Assembly (NCBI GenBank): GCA_965221855.1
Contig: CBDCSV010000006.1
Coordinates: forward strand, 496,001-560,000
Source: JAJDXO01 sp965221855
GTDB taxonomy: Bacteria; Pseudomonadota; Alphaproteobacteria; Rhodospirillales; UBA2165
DNA length: 64,000 nucleotides
Direction: 5' to 3'
Each line of letters starts with the position of its first letter. Position 1 is the first letter of the stretch. Below, piece by piece: positions 34,244-44,144 of this stretch. A program made the translations under genes and the position numbers. The notes under the pieces are model-generated. The model was not told the DNA's origin and did no database searches. It worked only from the letters and a program-made list of their open reading frames with translations.

Positions 34244-36996
34244 CCGTCTCCGCCGGTCTGGTCCAGGAACGCCGCGCTTTCGCCGATCGCGTGCGCCAAT
34301 CCCACCCGCCGAACGTCGACGCCGGCGGGAAAAGCGTCGAGCAGCCGTGTCGGCATGGCCCGGTCCAGCATCACCAGCACGCCGCGATCCGCCGCCTGCC
34401 GGATGAGCCGGCCATAGGCTTGTTTCAGGCGCAGGCGGGTAATGGAATCGTCGTACCGGCTGCCGCCGAAGGCCTTCTTGCGTTCCCGGTGCAGGATCGT
34501 CGGCCGCGGCCATGGAACCCGGTCATAGATCACCATCCGGAGCGACCGGCCGGGTACGTCGATCCCGTCCCGCGCCGCATCCGTCCCAAGCAGGCACGAG
34601 TCCTCGTCGGAGCGGAATATGTCGATGAGCGTGCCGATATCGAGCGGGTCCACGTGCTGCGCCAGCAGGGCGACATCGTTGAGTTCGGATGCTTCGACCA
34701 GGCGGGCGTGAACGTTCCGCAACCGGGCGATGGACGTAAAAAGACCGAGGACGCCGCCCCCGGCGGCGAGAATGAGCTCCCGGTATGCGGCGGCGACCTG
34801 GTCGGTGTCGTTCCTGTCCACATCCGAGGTGACGAAGACCCGGGTCTGGGACGGGTAGTCGAACGGCGAGGCGACATCCAGGGTGACGGTCTCGTCTCCC
34901 GCCTTGTCGAGCCCGGTGCGCAGCCGCGCCCGCGCCCAGGCCTCGGCGTCGCCGCCGTGCCCGTCCCGCAGCGTGGCCGAGGTTATCAACGTCCCGTCCG
35001 ACGGCGCGATCACCGTTTCGGCGAACGGCTGGGTGGGATCCACCCAGTTGCGGTGAAGGCCGATGTCGAAATCGCGGCCGCCGATCCGCTCGACGCTCAT
35101 CCAATCGACGAAGCCTTCGGGGATTTCCCGGCCCAGCGAGGTCAGCATGTCGCGCCAGGCGCCGACCTGAAGGACGCCGCGGCGCTCCAGGGACCGGGCG
35201 ACCGCCTCGATCCGCTGCCGGGTTGCGGTGTCGAGGTCGTCGGCCTCGTCGTCGAGCTGCCGTTCCAAATGGCCGATCAGCACCCGGACCGGGCGCTCGA
35301 TTTCCTGGAGTGCGTCGTGCAGTTCGCGGGCCGCATCGGCCACGCCGTCGACGGGCGGTACGGCTTCGGTCTCCAGGCCGTAGGGACTGTCCGCATTCCT
35401 GTCCCGGGCATAGACCTGCTGACGGACCAGCCGGAGAAAGCTCTCCGCCGGACCGACCGGATTGCCCTCGGCCAGCCGGGTCATCCAGCCCGGGCCCGGC
35501 AAGGTCCGTGCCGCGTGAAGCAGTTCCCCGAGGGCCGTGACGGCGGCTTCGTCCTCGCCGAGCAAATCCTCGATCCGGGCCTTCAGGCCGCGGGAGCGGG
35601 AGCCTCGGCGGCCTTCGGCGCCCAGAAACCAGCGCCGGAGCTCGGCGGTTTCCCCGCCGCTCAGATGCGCCGAAAACGCCGAATCGGCGGCATCGAATAT
35701 GTGGTGTCCCTCGTCGAAGACGTACCGGGTCGGCCGGTAGGCCTCATCGCCGCCGCCGAGGGCGGCCTGGACCATCACCAGCGCATGGTTGGCGACGACG
35801 ATCTTGGCCCGGCGGGCGCGGCGCACGGTCCGTTCGATGAAGCATTTGGAGAAATGCGAGCAGGCGGAATAGATGCACTCGCCGCGCCGGTCGGTGAGCC
35901 CCATGGCGACGGGAAAGCCAAGGAGATCGGGCAGCCAGGAGGGAAAATCCCCGCCGATCATGTCGCCGTCACGGGTCGCGCCGATCCATCTCGCCAACAG
36001 GGCCATGCCGATGGCGGACCCGGTGTCGGCCGACAGCCGGCCGACGGCCTCTTCGAAGTTCAGCAGGCACAGGTAGTTCTCCCGGCCTTTCCGGATCACC
36101 GCACGCAGCGGTTTCTCCGTCGGGTTCGGATAGACCCGGTCGAGTTCGCCGTCCAGCTGGCGCTGCAGGTTGCGGGTGTAGGTGCTGACCCACACGGTCC
36201 CATCGTTCCGGTCCGCCCAGAGACTGGCCGGCGCCAGATAGCCCTGCGTCTTGCCGACCCCGGTGCCCGCCTGGGCGAGCACCGTCCGGGGCTGCGCCGC
36301 CTCGTCGATAGGGTCGAAGGCGCGGGTGACCTCACGGGTGAACTGGACCTGTTGGGGACGTGCCTCCGCCTCGGCGCCGAGCGCCGCGGTCAACCGTGCT
36401 TCGGCTTCATCCGGGCTTACTGGAAGCTGGCCGGGCTGCGGCGGCGGCGCGTGTTCGGACCATTCGGGCAGATCCCGCCAGACACGGAAGGCATCGGCGG
36501 GGTTTGCCGCCCGGCGTTTGGGATCGCCGTTTTCACCGCCGAGCGCCGCCAACACGGAAGCTGCCCACGGCCAGCCGGCCCGGCCCATGGACCAGGCGAT
36601 GCCTTCGGCGTCGGCGGAGGCGCCCGACAATCCGCGGTGCAGGTGTTCGACGGCTTGAAGAAGGGTCGCGGCCTGGTCTTCCAAACCCGCCGGCTCCGGC
36701 AGGCCGAGAAACCGCGCAATGCCCAGCGGGGTCGGGGTACAGAACTTCGCCGGATGCACGAAGGCCAGCAGTTCCAGGACATCGAGGGCGGGGAAGGGTT
36801 CACTGCCCAAATGGGCCGATGTCGCCTTGGCATGGCACACGATCGGCATGGTTTTCAACGCGTTCGCCGCCGCGTCCCGGCTCGACGGCGTTTCGATTTC
36901 GCCATCGGGGGTGAGCCACACGGCGCCGGCGTGGTTGGCGACCAGAACCGGCGCGAGCGGCAGTTTCAGCGGCGTTGAGGAGGTTTCATCGGGCAT
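34240..36996 (-). CDS. DinG/XPD-like iron-sulfur DNA helicase
   Basis: A 918-aa superfamily 2 helicase from ATG 36996. Walker A is AQAGTGVGKTQGYLAP (residues 241-256). Four cysteines of the 4Fe-4S domain follow: one in NYLCLLNF and three in GECIYSACSHFSKCF. Walker B is YVFDEGHHIF, and late motifs include LLGTDAARDGIDVPG and the arginine finger region RLKQAYGRLIRQ. The first 200 residues (LDVLELLAFVHPAKFC) may be a decayed exonuclease-like domain, as in some DinG relatives. It likely unwinds DNA with 5' overhangs or R-loops. Start choice is moderately secure. Confidence 0.88.
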   Translation of the reverse strand: MPDETSSTPLKLPLAPVLVANHAGAVWLTPDGEIETPSSRDAAANALKTMPIVCHAKATSAHLGSEPFPALDVLELLAFVHPAKFCTPTPLGIARFLGLPEPAGLEDQAATLLQAVEHLHRGLSGASADAEGIAWSMGRAGWPWAASVLAALGGENGDPKRRAANPADAFRVWRDLPEWSEHAPPPQPGQLPVSPDEAEARLTAALGAEAEARPQQVQFTREVTRAFDPIDEAAQPRTVLAQAGTGVGKTQGYLAPASLWADRNDGTVWVSTYTRNLQRQLDGELDRVYPNPTEKPLRAVIRKGRENYLCLLNFEEAVGRLSADTGSAIGMALLARWIGATRDGDMIGGDFPSWLPDLLGFPVAMGLTDRRGECIYSACSHFSKCFIERTVRRARRAKIVVANHALVMVQAALGGGDEAYRPTRYVFDEGHHIFDAADSAFSAHLSGGETAELRRWFLGAEGRRGSRSRGLKARIEDLLGEDEAAVTALGELLHAARTLPGPGWMTRLAEGNPVGPAESFLRLVRQQVYARDRNADSPYGLETEAVPPVDGVADAARELHDALQEIERPVRVLIGHLERQLDDEADDLDTATRQRIEAVARSLERRGVLQVGAWRDMLTSLGREIPEGFVDWMSVERIGGRDFDIGLHRNWVDPTQPFAETVIAPSDGTLITSATLRDGHGGDAEAWARARLRTGLDKAGDETVTLDVASPFDYPSQTRVFVTSDVDRNDTDQVAAAYRELILAAGGGVLGLFTSIARLRNVHARLVEASELNDVALLAQHVDPLDIGTLIDIFRSDEDSCLLGTDAARDGIDVPGRSLRMVIYDRVPWPRPTILHRERKKAFGGSRYDDSITRLRLKQAYGRLIRQAADRGVLVMLDRAMPTRLLDAFPAGVDVRRVGLAHAIGESAAFLDQTGGDG

Positions 36997-37154
36997 GGAG
37001 CAACCACTATACCCGCCCAGCCGGGCCGCCGCATCGTTAAGAATTCGCGGATATACGGCCACGCGTTTCGGCCCTCCGCCCGTGTTGACGGATGACGCGG
37101 CGGCGCTTAGGTTCCGCGCCCTAAGATTTACCGAGATGGAAAAGCACAAGGCCT

Positions 37155-38738
37155 ATGAGTGAATTCAGGGAATATGCGCAGCAATCCAATGCTTGGCCAT
37201 TCGCCGAGGCGCGCAGCCTGGAGAAACGGCTCAACGGCGGATTGCCGGCGAAGGGCCATGTGCTGTTCGAAACCGGATTCGGACCTTCGGGGTTGCCCCA
37301 TATCGGCACCTTCGGCGAGGTGGCCAGAACCACGATGGTCCGCCATGCCTTCGAGGAACTCACCGGCCTCGAAACCCACCTGATCGCCTTTTCGGACGAC
37401 ATGGACGGACTCCGGAAGGTGCCGGACAACATTCCCAACCCCGAAATCATCGAGCCGCATCTGGGGAAACCGCTGACCGATATCCCCGATCCGTTCGGGA
37501 CTCACGAGAGTTTCGGCGCCCACAACAACGGCCGCCTTCGGGCATTTCTCGACGAGTTCGAATTCGACTATGAGTTCAAGAGTTCCACCGAATGTTACAA
37601 GTCGGGACAGTTCGACGAGACGCTCCTCAGGGTGCTGGCAAATTACGACAAGGTCATCAACGTCATATTGCCGACGCTCGGCCCGGAGCGCCGCGCCACC
37701 TACAGCCCGTTTCTGCCGGTTTGTCCGAAGACCGGCGTGGTCCTGCAGGTGCCGATCATCGAGCGCGACGAAGATGCGGGTACGGTGGTCTACGAGGACG
37801 ACGGCACCAAAGTCGAAGTGCCGGTCACCGGCGGGCACTGCAAACTGCAATGGAAGGCCGACTGGGCCATGCGCTGGGTCGCCCTCGATGTCGATTACGA
37901 AATGTCGGGCAAGGACCTGATCGATTCGGTACGGCTATCCGGCAGGATCGCCCGCATCCTGGGTGCGACGCCGCCCAGCGGCTTCACCTATGAGCTATTC
38001 CTGGACGATATCGGGGAAAAAATCTCCAAATCCCGGGGCAACGGCATGACCATCGACGAGTGGCTGCGCTACGCGCCGCCCGAGAGCCTAAGTCAATTCA
38101 TGTACCAGAAGCCGACCCAGGCGAAGCGGCTCTATTTCGACGTCATCCCGCGCGCCGTTGACGAGTATCTCGGCAATCTCGACAGCCTCCTCGACGTGCC
38201 GCCCGAGAAAAAGTTGAACAATCCTGCGTGGCACATTCATCGCGGCAATCCGCCGACGGAGCAGGCACACATCCGGTTCAATGTCCTTCTCAATCTGGCG
38301 GCGGTGTGCAACACCGAGGACAAGGCGGTGCTGTGGCATTTCATCTCCCGCTATCGCCCCGACGCGACGCCGGAGACGGCCCCGATCCTGGATAAGCTGG
38401 TCGAGTACGCCATCAACTATTTCCAGGATTTCGTAAAGCCGAACAAAGCCTATCGCGCGCCCACCGAAATGGAGCGCGACGCCCTGAGCGATCTCTCGGA
38501 AACCCTCGCCGGGATGGCGGCGGACGCGGACGCCGAAACCATCCAGACCGAAGTATACGAGGTCGGCAAGCGGCATGATTTCGAAGACCTCAAGAGCTGG
38601 TTCCGGAGCCTCTACGAGACCCTCCTCGGCCAGTCCACCGGCCCGCGCATGGGTTCGTTCATCGCGCTCTACGGGGTCGAGGAGACCCGGACGCTGATCG
38701 GGAAGGCGCTGGCCGGCGAAGATCTCAACTTGGAGTAA
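37155..38738 (+). CDS. lysS: Lysyl-tRNA synthetase, class I
   Basis: A 527-aa class I LysRS, the archaeal-type enzyme also found in many Alphaproteobacteria. The HIGH motif is GLPHIGTFGE (His49) and the KMSKS motif is GEKISKSRGNGM (about residue 288). It begins MSEFREYAQQSNAWPF, and the C-terminal helical anticodon domain is present. The gene is followed after 7 bp by a GST gene. Confidence 0.95.
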   Translation: MSEFREYAQQSNAWPFAEARSLEKRLNGGLPAKGHVLFETGFGPSGLPHIGTFGEVARTTMVRHAFEELTGLETHLIAFSDDMDGLRKVPDNIPNPEIIEPHLGKPLTDIPDPFGTHESFGAHNNGRLRAFLDEFEFDYEFKSSTECYKSGQFDETLLRVLANYDKVINVILPTLGPERRATYSPFLPVCPKTGVVLQVPIIERDEDAGTVVYEDDGTKVEVPVTGGHCKLQWKADWAMRWVALDVDYEMSGKDLIDSVRLSGRIARILGATPPSGFTYELFLDDIGEKISKSRGNGMTIDEWLRYAPPESLSQFMYQKPTQAKRLYFDVIPRAVDEYLGNLDSLLDVPPEKKLNNPAWHIHRGNPPTEQAHIRFNVLLNLAAVCNTEDKAVLWHFISRYRPDATPETAPILDKLVEYAINYFQDFVKPNKAYRAPTEMERDALSDLSETLAGMAADADAETIQTEVYEVGKRHDFEDLKSWFRSLYETLLGQSTGPRMGSFIALYGVEETRTLIGKALAGEDLNLE

Positions 38739-38745
38739 GGTCCCC

Positions 38746-39345
38746 ATGATCCTCTACGACGATCCCATATCCGGAAACGGCTACAAGGTGCGCCTCGCCA
38801 TGGCCCAGTTGGGTGTCGACCACGAGCTGATCGAGGTCGATATCCTCAAGGGCGAGACCCGGACGCCGGAGTTTCTCCGGCTCAACCCCAACGGCAAGAT
38901 TCCGACCCTGGTGCTGGACGACGGGCGGGCGCTGCCCGAATCCAATGCCATCCTCTACTACCTCGCCAGCGGTTCGCCCCTATGGCCCGACGATCTCTAC
39001 GGCCAGGCCGATGTCCTCAGGTGGATGAACTTCGAACAATACAGCCATGAACCCTATGTCGCCGTCGCCCGGTTCATGCTTCATCAGCCCGATCCGCCGG
39101 ACCCGGCGGTCTTGGCCGAGAAGCAGGAGCGCGGCTACGCCGCGCTGGAGGTGATGGACGGGCATTTGAAATCCCATGAGTTCTTTGCCGCCGGCCGGTA
39201 TTCCATCGCCGACATCGCCCTCTATGCCTACACCCATGTGGCGGACGAAGGCGGGTTCGATCTCGGCAAATACGATGCGGTCAACCGATGGCTGGAAAGG
39301 GTCCGCGGCCAGCCCGGTCACGTCCCCATGGCGCACGCGGATTAG
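38746..39345 (+). CDS. Glutathione S-transferase family protein
   Basis: A 199-aa GST. The thioredoxin-fold N-domain has LYDDPISGNGYKVRLAMAQL, the cis-proline region NPNGKIPTLVLDDG and the ES pair LPESNAILYYLA. The helical C-domain has FAAGRYSIADIALYAY. Ser9 or Asn11 would be the glutathione-activating residue. Substrate unknown. It lies 7 bp after lysS, probably on the same mRNA. Confidence 0.88.
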   Translation: MILYDDPISGNGYKVRLAMAQLGVDHELIEVDILKGETRTPEFLRLNPNGKIPTLVLDDGRALPESNAILYYLASGSPLWPDDLYGQADVLRWMNFEQYSHEPYVAVARFMLHQPDPPDPAVLAEKQERGYAALEVMDGHLKSHEFFAAGRYSIADIALYAYTHVADEGGFDLGKYDAVNRWLERVRGQPGHVPMAHAD

Positions 39346-39355
39346 CGGGCGCCGG

Positions 39356-40213
39356 CTAACGGGCGTTGCGGGCGAACTCCCAGTACAGCTCGCGGGCGCG
39401 GCGGAACACGGGTCCCGGCTGCAGGTCCCGATCATCCAGCCTGATGCAGGGCAGCACCTTGGAATAGTTGCCGGTGGAGAACAGCTCGTCCGCGTTGGCG
39501 AGTTCGTCATAGCCGACGGCCCGCTCGATCACCTCCACGCCGTCATCCCGCAATAGCTGTACGATCCGCTGGCGGGTGAGCCCGTTCAGGAAGGTGCCGT
39601 TGGGGGCGGGCGTGTGAACGACGCCGTCGGAGACCATGAACAGATTGGTGTAGGCGAACTCCGCCACGTTGCCCGATGGGTCGAGGACCACGCCCGTGTC
39701 ATACCCTTTGCCGCGGGCCTCGCGGACGGCGCGGGCCACGTTGGGGTAAAGGCAGGAAGCCTTGGCGTCGGTCGGCGCCTGGTCCTGCGCCGGGCGGCGG
39801 ATGGCGGTCCGGCAGGCGGTGAGGCCGGCCGGTTCGGGGAGCGGGGCGCGATAGATGGAAATCAGGAATTTGGTGGACTCCGGATCGGGGAGGATAAAAC
39901 CGCTCTCCGCCCAGATCATGGGGCAGATATAAAGCTCGGCATCGTCTTCGAACTTGCCGATGCCTTCGCGGGCAAGGGCGGCGAACTCTTCCGCCGGAAC
40001 GGGCGAGACCATCCCCAGCGCTTCGGCGGACCGGGCAACCCGCGCGCAATGGGGTTCCAGGTCCGGCGCACCGCCGAGCATGGCCCGGGCGCCGTCGAAC
40101 ACGATCGACGACAGCCACATGGCGTTGCTGTCGGGGCCCAGGACCTTGGGCGAGCCGTCGTGCCACTCGCCATCGACAAATGTAATGCTGTCGCCGATAT
40201 CTCCCTTGGCCAT
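39356..40213 (-). CDS. Class IV (branched-chain-type) aminotransferase
   Basis: A 285-aa PLP enzyme of fold type IV. The catalytic lysine is in TDAKASCLYPNVARAVREA; ERA-type phosphate-binding residues follow in VAEFAYTNLFMV and FLNGLTRQRIVQLL. It is similar to IlvE-like transaminases that act on branched-chain amino acids, though D-amino-acid or aminodeoxychorismate types share the fold. Start ATG 40213; a GTG lies just in front. Confidence 0.85.
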   Translation of the reverse strand: MAKGDIGDSITFVDGEWHDGSPKVLGPDSNAMWLSSIVFDGARAMLGGAPDLEPHCARVARSAEALGMVSPVPAEEFAALAREGIGKFEDDAELYICPMIWAESGFILPDPESTKFLISIYRAPLPEPAGLTACRTAIRRPAQDQAPTDAKASCLYPNVARAVREARGKGYDTGVVLDPSGNVAEFAYTNLFMVSDGVVHTPAPNGTFLNGLTRQRIVQLLRDDGVEVIERAVGYDELANADELFSTGNYSKVLPCIRLDDRDLQPGPVFRRARELYWEFARNAR

Positions 40214-40258
40214 CACCGTATCCTTCCTGGTAGCAAGCTATTGTCGTTTGGCGAGAGG

Positions 40259-40723
40259 TTACCGCCTCTCGGTAAAGAAATCCTTCAATAAAGCGACCGC
40301 CTCCCGTTCGGCGATACCGCCGTAGACCTCCGGCGCATGACGACAGCTCGGCTGCTGGAAAATGCGCGGACCATGATCGACGCCGCCGCCCTTGGGGTCA
40401 AACGCCCCGAAGTAGAGGCTGCGGATGCGGGCAAGGGATATGGCCTGCGCGCACATGGGGCATGGCTCCAGGGTGACGTAGAGATCGCAGTCCGGGAGGC
40501 GCGCGGCCCCGGATACGCCGCAGGCCTCGCGAATGGCCAATAACTCGGCATGGGCGGTCGGATCATTGTCCCGCTCGACCCGGTTGTGGGCGCGGGCGAC
40601 GATTTTGCCGCCCCGGAGGATCACCGCGCCGACGGGGACCTCGCCCGCCGATCGCGCGGCTTCCGCCTCTTCGAGGGCCGCCGCCATGTGAGGACCGGCG
40701 GCGGCTTGTTTGTCCCGTGTCAT
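40259..40723 (-). CDS. tadA: tRNA adenosine(34) deaminase
   Basis: A 154-aa zinc deaminase converting A34 to inosine in tRNA-Arg(ACG). The HAE motif is in PTAHAELLAIREAC and the PCxxC motif in EPCPMCAQAI. ATG 40723 (MTRDKQAAAG) is chosen over longer starts. In relatives it neighbours rluB and rsmD, divergently; here IS256 copy 2 lies in the gap. Confidence 0.95.
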   Translation of the reverse strand: MTRDKQAAAGPHMAAALEEAEAARSAGEVPVGAVILRGGKIVARAHNRVERDNDPTAHAELLAIREACGVSGAARLPDCDLYVTLEPCPMCAQAISLARIRSLYFGAFDPKGGGVDHGPRIFQQPSCRHAPEVYGGIAEREAVALLKDFFTERR

Positions 40724-40775
40724 GCCGAGACAGTGTCGCCCGTTCCGCACCACGTCAAGCCGGGGCCCCGGCCGC

Positions 40776-42055
40776 GGTGACGTAAAAATTTATGTGTCAG
40801 TTGGGAATGGGGTACTCCCTGTGGTTTACGACAACCGCAAGAAGGAGCACCCCGATGCCACAGCAAGCTGTAACGATTGAGAACCTACCACAAGCCTTTG
40901 AGGTGGTGAAGGAGATGCAAGCAGGCGGATTGGACTGGGGCGAGGGTTATCGCCCGCTTGGCCGCCAGGCGCTGGCCGAGATCATCGAGGGCCGGATGGC
41001 CGAGGCGGTGGATCGCTGGCTCGACGGCCTCGATGGCAGCGCTATGCGCGACCGGCGCAACGGCACCTACCGGCGCCGCCTGCTCAGCGAGCTCGGCGAC
41101 ATCGAGCTCAACGTGCCGCGCACCCGGCACTTCTGCCCGACCGAGGTTCTGAAGAGCTACGCAAGGCGCGCTCCAGAGATCGACCGCGCCATCCTGGCCG
41201 GCTTCGTGCTGGGGCTCTCGACCCGCAAGGTCGGCGAGGTCCTGCTTGCCCTGCTCGGGCGTCCGGTCTCGGCCGCGACGGTGAGCCGGGTCGCCAAGAC
41301 CCTCGATCTGTCGGTCGCCGCATTCCACCGCCGGCCGCTGAAGAACGCCTACAAGGCGCTGATGCTCGACGGCGTGGTGCTGGCCTGCAAGACCGGCGCC
41401 GGCGCGCTCAGGAGGCCGGTCCTGGTGGCGCTGGGCATACGGCACGACGGCAAGAAGGAGATTATCGACTTCCAACTCGCCGCCAGCGAGAGCGCCGCGG
41501 AGTGGGAGCGCTTCCTCACCGCGTTGCACCGCCGCGGCCTCACCGGCGAGGGCCTTGAGATGATCTGCGTTGATGGCGGCCAAGGCCTGCTCGCCGCCTT
41601 GCCGATCGTCTATCACGGCATCCCCGTTCAGAGGTGCTGGGCGCACAAAATCAGGAACATCCTCAACAAGGTCCGCGTAGCCGACCAGCAGGCCGTCAAG
41701 GCCGACGTCCACGCCGTCATGAATGCCCCCAACCGCCGCAAGGCCGAGACCGCCGCCCGCCGCTTCGCCGACGCCTGGGAAGATACCTACCCCAAGGCCG
41801 TCGCCTGCCTGCGCAACGACCTCGACGACCTGCTCACCTGCTTCCGCTACAAGGACCTCGCCGAGCGAAAGCAGGTCAGGACCACCAATGCCATCGAACG
41901 GAGGTTCCGCGAGGTTCGCAGACGAACCCGGCCCATGGGAACCTTCAAGGATAAAACCTCAATGGACCGCATCCTCTTCGCGGTCTTCATTCACGAAAAC
42001 AAGTCTCAGGGAATCAGTACCCCAGTCTCCCTGACACATAACTCTTGACGTTACC
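40776..42055 (+). mobile_element. IS256-family insertion sequence, copy 2
   Basis: 1280 bp, same ends as copy 1 and nearly identical throughout. Flanked by an 8-bp duplication CCGGCCGC (40768-40775 and 42056-42063). Confidence 0.95.
40855..42048 (+). CDS. IS256-family transposase (copy 2)
   Basis: Intact 397-aa transposase differing from copy 1 by a Gln to Lys change near the C-terminus (TFKDKTS instead of TFQDKTS). DDE residues intact. Confidence 0.95.
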   Translation: MPQQAVTIENLPQAFEVVKEMQAGGLDWGEGYRPLGRQALAEIIEGRMAEAVDRWLDGLDGSAMRDRRNGTYRRRLLSELGDIELNVPRTRHFCPTEVLKSYARRAPEIDRAILAGFVLGLSTRKVGEVLLALLGRPVSAATVSRVAKTLDLSVAAFHRRPLKNAYKALMLDGVVLACKTGAGALRRPVLVALGIRHDGKKEIIDFQLAASESAAEWERFLTALHRRGLTGEGLEMICVDGGQGLLAALPIVYHGIPVQRCWAHKIRNILNKVRVADQQAVKADVHAVMNAPNRRKAETAARRFADAWEDTYPKAVACLRNDLDDLLTCFRYKDLAERKQVRTTNAIERRFREVRRRTRPMGTFKDKTSMDRILFAVFIHENKSQGISTPVSLTHNS

Positions 42056-42105
42056 CCGGCCGCCGCGAGATTGCACGCATTACCCGGCGGGCCTAAAGTG
42101 CGGCC

Positions 42106-42834
42106 ATGACCGAGACCCTGGAAACGCCGGTCATCGGCATCACCGTCGATGCCGAGGAGGACGGCGCGTACTCCAAATATCCGTGGTATGCGCTGCGCCA
42201 GAATTATGCCGGCGCCGTGGTGAAGGCGGGCGGCCTGCCCCTGCTGTTGCCCAACGAGCCGGGCCTTGCCGAGGACTATCTCCGCCGGATCGACGGGCTG
42301 CTGGTGACCGGGGGCCACTTCGATGTGGATCCCGGCCTGTACGGCGAGACCGAACGCCACGATACGGTCATCCTGAAGGAGCGGCGTACGGATTTCGAAT
42401 TGGCGATCACCAAGGGCGCACTGGCGCGGGACATGCCCGTCCTCGGTATCTGCGGCGGCCAGCAGTTGTTGGCTGTCGCGCTCGGCGGCACCCTGATCCA
42501 GCATATTCCCGATGAAGTCCCGGGGGCGCTGGCGCACGAGCAGCCCAATCCCCGGCATGAGGCGGGGCACGACGTCCAAATTGTCGATGGCACCAGGTTG
42601 CGGGAGATCGTCGGCGTGGCCCGCATGTCGGTCAACTCCGCCCACCATCAGGCGGTCAAGGACCTGCCCGCCGATGCCGTGGTCAATGCGACCGCCGATG
42701 ACGGCGTGATCGAGGGGGTCGAGGCCCCGCGCGAAAAATTCTGCATTGGCGTTCAGTGGCACCCGGAGTTCGAGGTCGACGCGGCCGATATCCGGATTTT
42801 CGCCGCTTTCGTCGATGCCGCCCGTCATGGCTAG
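42106..42834 (+). CDS. Class I glutamine amidotransferase-like hydrolase (C26 family)
   Basis: A 242-aa hydrolase resembling gamma-glutamyl-gamma-aminobutyrate hydrolase PuuD. It has VIGITVDAEE at the start, the nucleophilic cysteine in LGICGGQQLLAVALGG, and the His/Glu of the triad in QWHPEFEVD. It cleaves gamma-glutamyl amides in polyamine breakdown or related routes. The stop overlaps the start of rluB by 8 nt. Likely co-transcribed with rluB and rsmD. Confidence 0.88.
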   Translation: MTETLETPVIGITVDAEEDGAYSKYPWYALRQNYAGAVVKAGGLPLLLPNEPGLAEDYLRRIDGLLVTGGHFDVDPGLYGETERHDTVILKERRTDFELAITKGALARDMPVLGICGGQQLLAVALGGTLIQHIPDEVPGALAHEQPNPRHEAGHDVQIVDGTRLREIVGVARMSVNSAHHQAVKDLPADAVVNATADDGVIEGVEAPREKFCIGVQWHPEFEVDAADIRIFAAFVDAARHG

Positions 42835-43606
42835 GGCCGCCGAAGACCGGCCGGGGGGCCATCCCGGAGAGCGTATCGCCAAGGTGCTGGCCCGCGCCGG
42901 CATCTGCTCCCGCCGCGAGGCGGAGAAACTCATCGGTCAGGGCCGGGTCGCGGTCGACGGGGAGGTGCTGCGCTCACCGGCCCGCAACGTCACCGGCGGG
43001 AATCTCATCACCGTCGACGGCGAAACCGTCGGCGGCCGGGCGCCCGTCCGCCTGTGGCGTTATCACAAGGTCGGCGGCGTACTGACCACCCACAATGACC
43101 CGGAGGGCCGCCCGACCGTCTTCGAGCGCCTGCCCGATCATATGCCGCGGGTCATTTCGGTCGGACGCCTCGATCTGAACTCGGAGGGCCTGTTGCTGCT
43201 GACCAACGACGGCGGCCTCGCGCGGCACCTGGAGTTGCCGTCGACGGGATGGGTGCGGCGCTATCGGGTGCGGGTCCACGGCCGGGTCGACGAATCCCGG
43301 CTGGCCGGTCTCGCCGGGGGCGTCGAGGTGGACGGCATCGCCTATCGAGGCGTCGATGCGTCCCTTGACCGGCAGCAAGGCGCCAATGCCTGGCTCACCG
43401 TATCTCTCCGCGAAGGCAAGAACAGGGAAATTCGGAACCTCATGGAGTACCTGGGATGGCCGGTGAACCGTTTGATTCGAACGGCTTACGGCCCGTTTCA
43501 GCTGGGATCGCTGCCCAAGGGGGACATCGAGGAAGTCAGGCCCAAGGTGCTTCGCGAACAGCTAGGGAGCTTCATCGGCGATGCGGATCGTTGGCGGCAG
43601 TCTTAG
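42827..43606 (+). CDS. Ribosomal RNA pseudouridine synthase, RluB/RsuA type
   Basis: A 259-aa enzyme from ATG 42827. The S4 RNA-binding domain comes first (RIAKVLARAGICSRREAEKL), then the synthase domain with the catalytic aspartate in SVGRLDLNSEGLLLLTNDG and the late motif GKNREIRNLMEYLGW. It probably modifies 23S rRNA (RluB). It overlaps the C26 gene by 8 nt and rsmD by 26 nt. Confidence 0.93.
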   Translation: MARAAEDRPGGHPGERIAKVLARAGICSRREAEKLIGQGRVAVDGEVLRSPARNVTGGNLITVDGETVGGRAPVRLWRYHKVGGVLTTHNDPEGRPTVFERLPDHMPRVISVGRLDLNSEGLLLLTNDGGLARHLELPSTGWVRRYRVRVHGRVDESRLAGLAGGVEVDGIAYRGVDASLDRQQGANAWLTVSLREGKNREIRNLMEYLGWPVNRLIRTAYGPFQLGSLPKGDIEEVRPKVLREQLGSFIGDADRWRQS

Positions 43607-44144
43607 GGGACGGCCCATCGCGGTGCCGTCCGGCCGGTCGGTGCGTCCGACCTCCGACCGGGCGCGGGAAGCGGTGTTCAATATCCTCGCTCATGGGATG
43701 GGGGTCGATCTCCACGGCGCCCGGGTTCTGGATCTGTTTGCCGGGTCGGGCGCCTACGGCCTGGAAGCACTGTCGCGCGGGGCCGCGTCGGTCGTGCTGA
43801 TCGACAACGCCGCGCCGTCCCTCGCGGTTATCCAAACGAATATCGAGGGTCTCGAGGTGGCGGACCGGGCCCGGGTCGTGCGGGCGGATGCGGCCCGGCT
43901 GACGAATGGAGCCGATATCCCGGGGCCTTTCGATCTGGTGTTTCTCGATCCGCCCTACGATGAGGGCTTGGAGGCGGCGGCGCTGGAATCCCTGGCGTCG
44001 GCCGAATTGTTAGATGAGCGCGCGGTATGCGTCGTCGAAACCCGCAGCAACCACGATTTCGAGGCGCCCATGGGCTACGCCGTCGAGGACCGGCGCACCT
44101 ACGGGCAGGCACGGATTTCGTTCCTGCGGCGCGCCGGGCCCTAG
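43581..44144 (+). CDS. rsmD: 16S rRNA (guanine966-N2)-methyltransferase
   Basis: A 187-aa SAM methyltransferase. MRIVGGSLRGRPIAVPSG is the standard start, the SAM loop is VLDLFAGSGAYGLEALSRGA, and the NPPY-type motif is FLDPPYDEG. The stop codon is notable: TA of TAG is the IS630 target dinucleotide and the G is the first base of the element, so the insertion kept the reading frame end unchanged. Confidence 0.95.
   Translation: MRIVGGSLRGRPIAVPSGRSVRPTSDRAREAVFNILAHGMGVDLHGARVLDLFAGSGAYGLEALSRGAASVVLIDNAAPSLAVIQTNIEGLEVADRARVVRADAARLTNGADIPGPFDLVFLDPPYDEGLEAAALESLASAELLDERAVCVVETRSNHDFEAPMGYAVEDRRTYGQARISFLRRAGP

Noticed and set aside
34069..36978. A 969-codon plus-strand open frame opposite the helicase gene
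   Set aside because: It mirrors the DinG-like gene codon for codon; its Arg/Gly/Pro-rich product has no recognisable domain, while the minus strand encodes clear helicase motifs.
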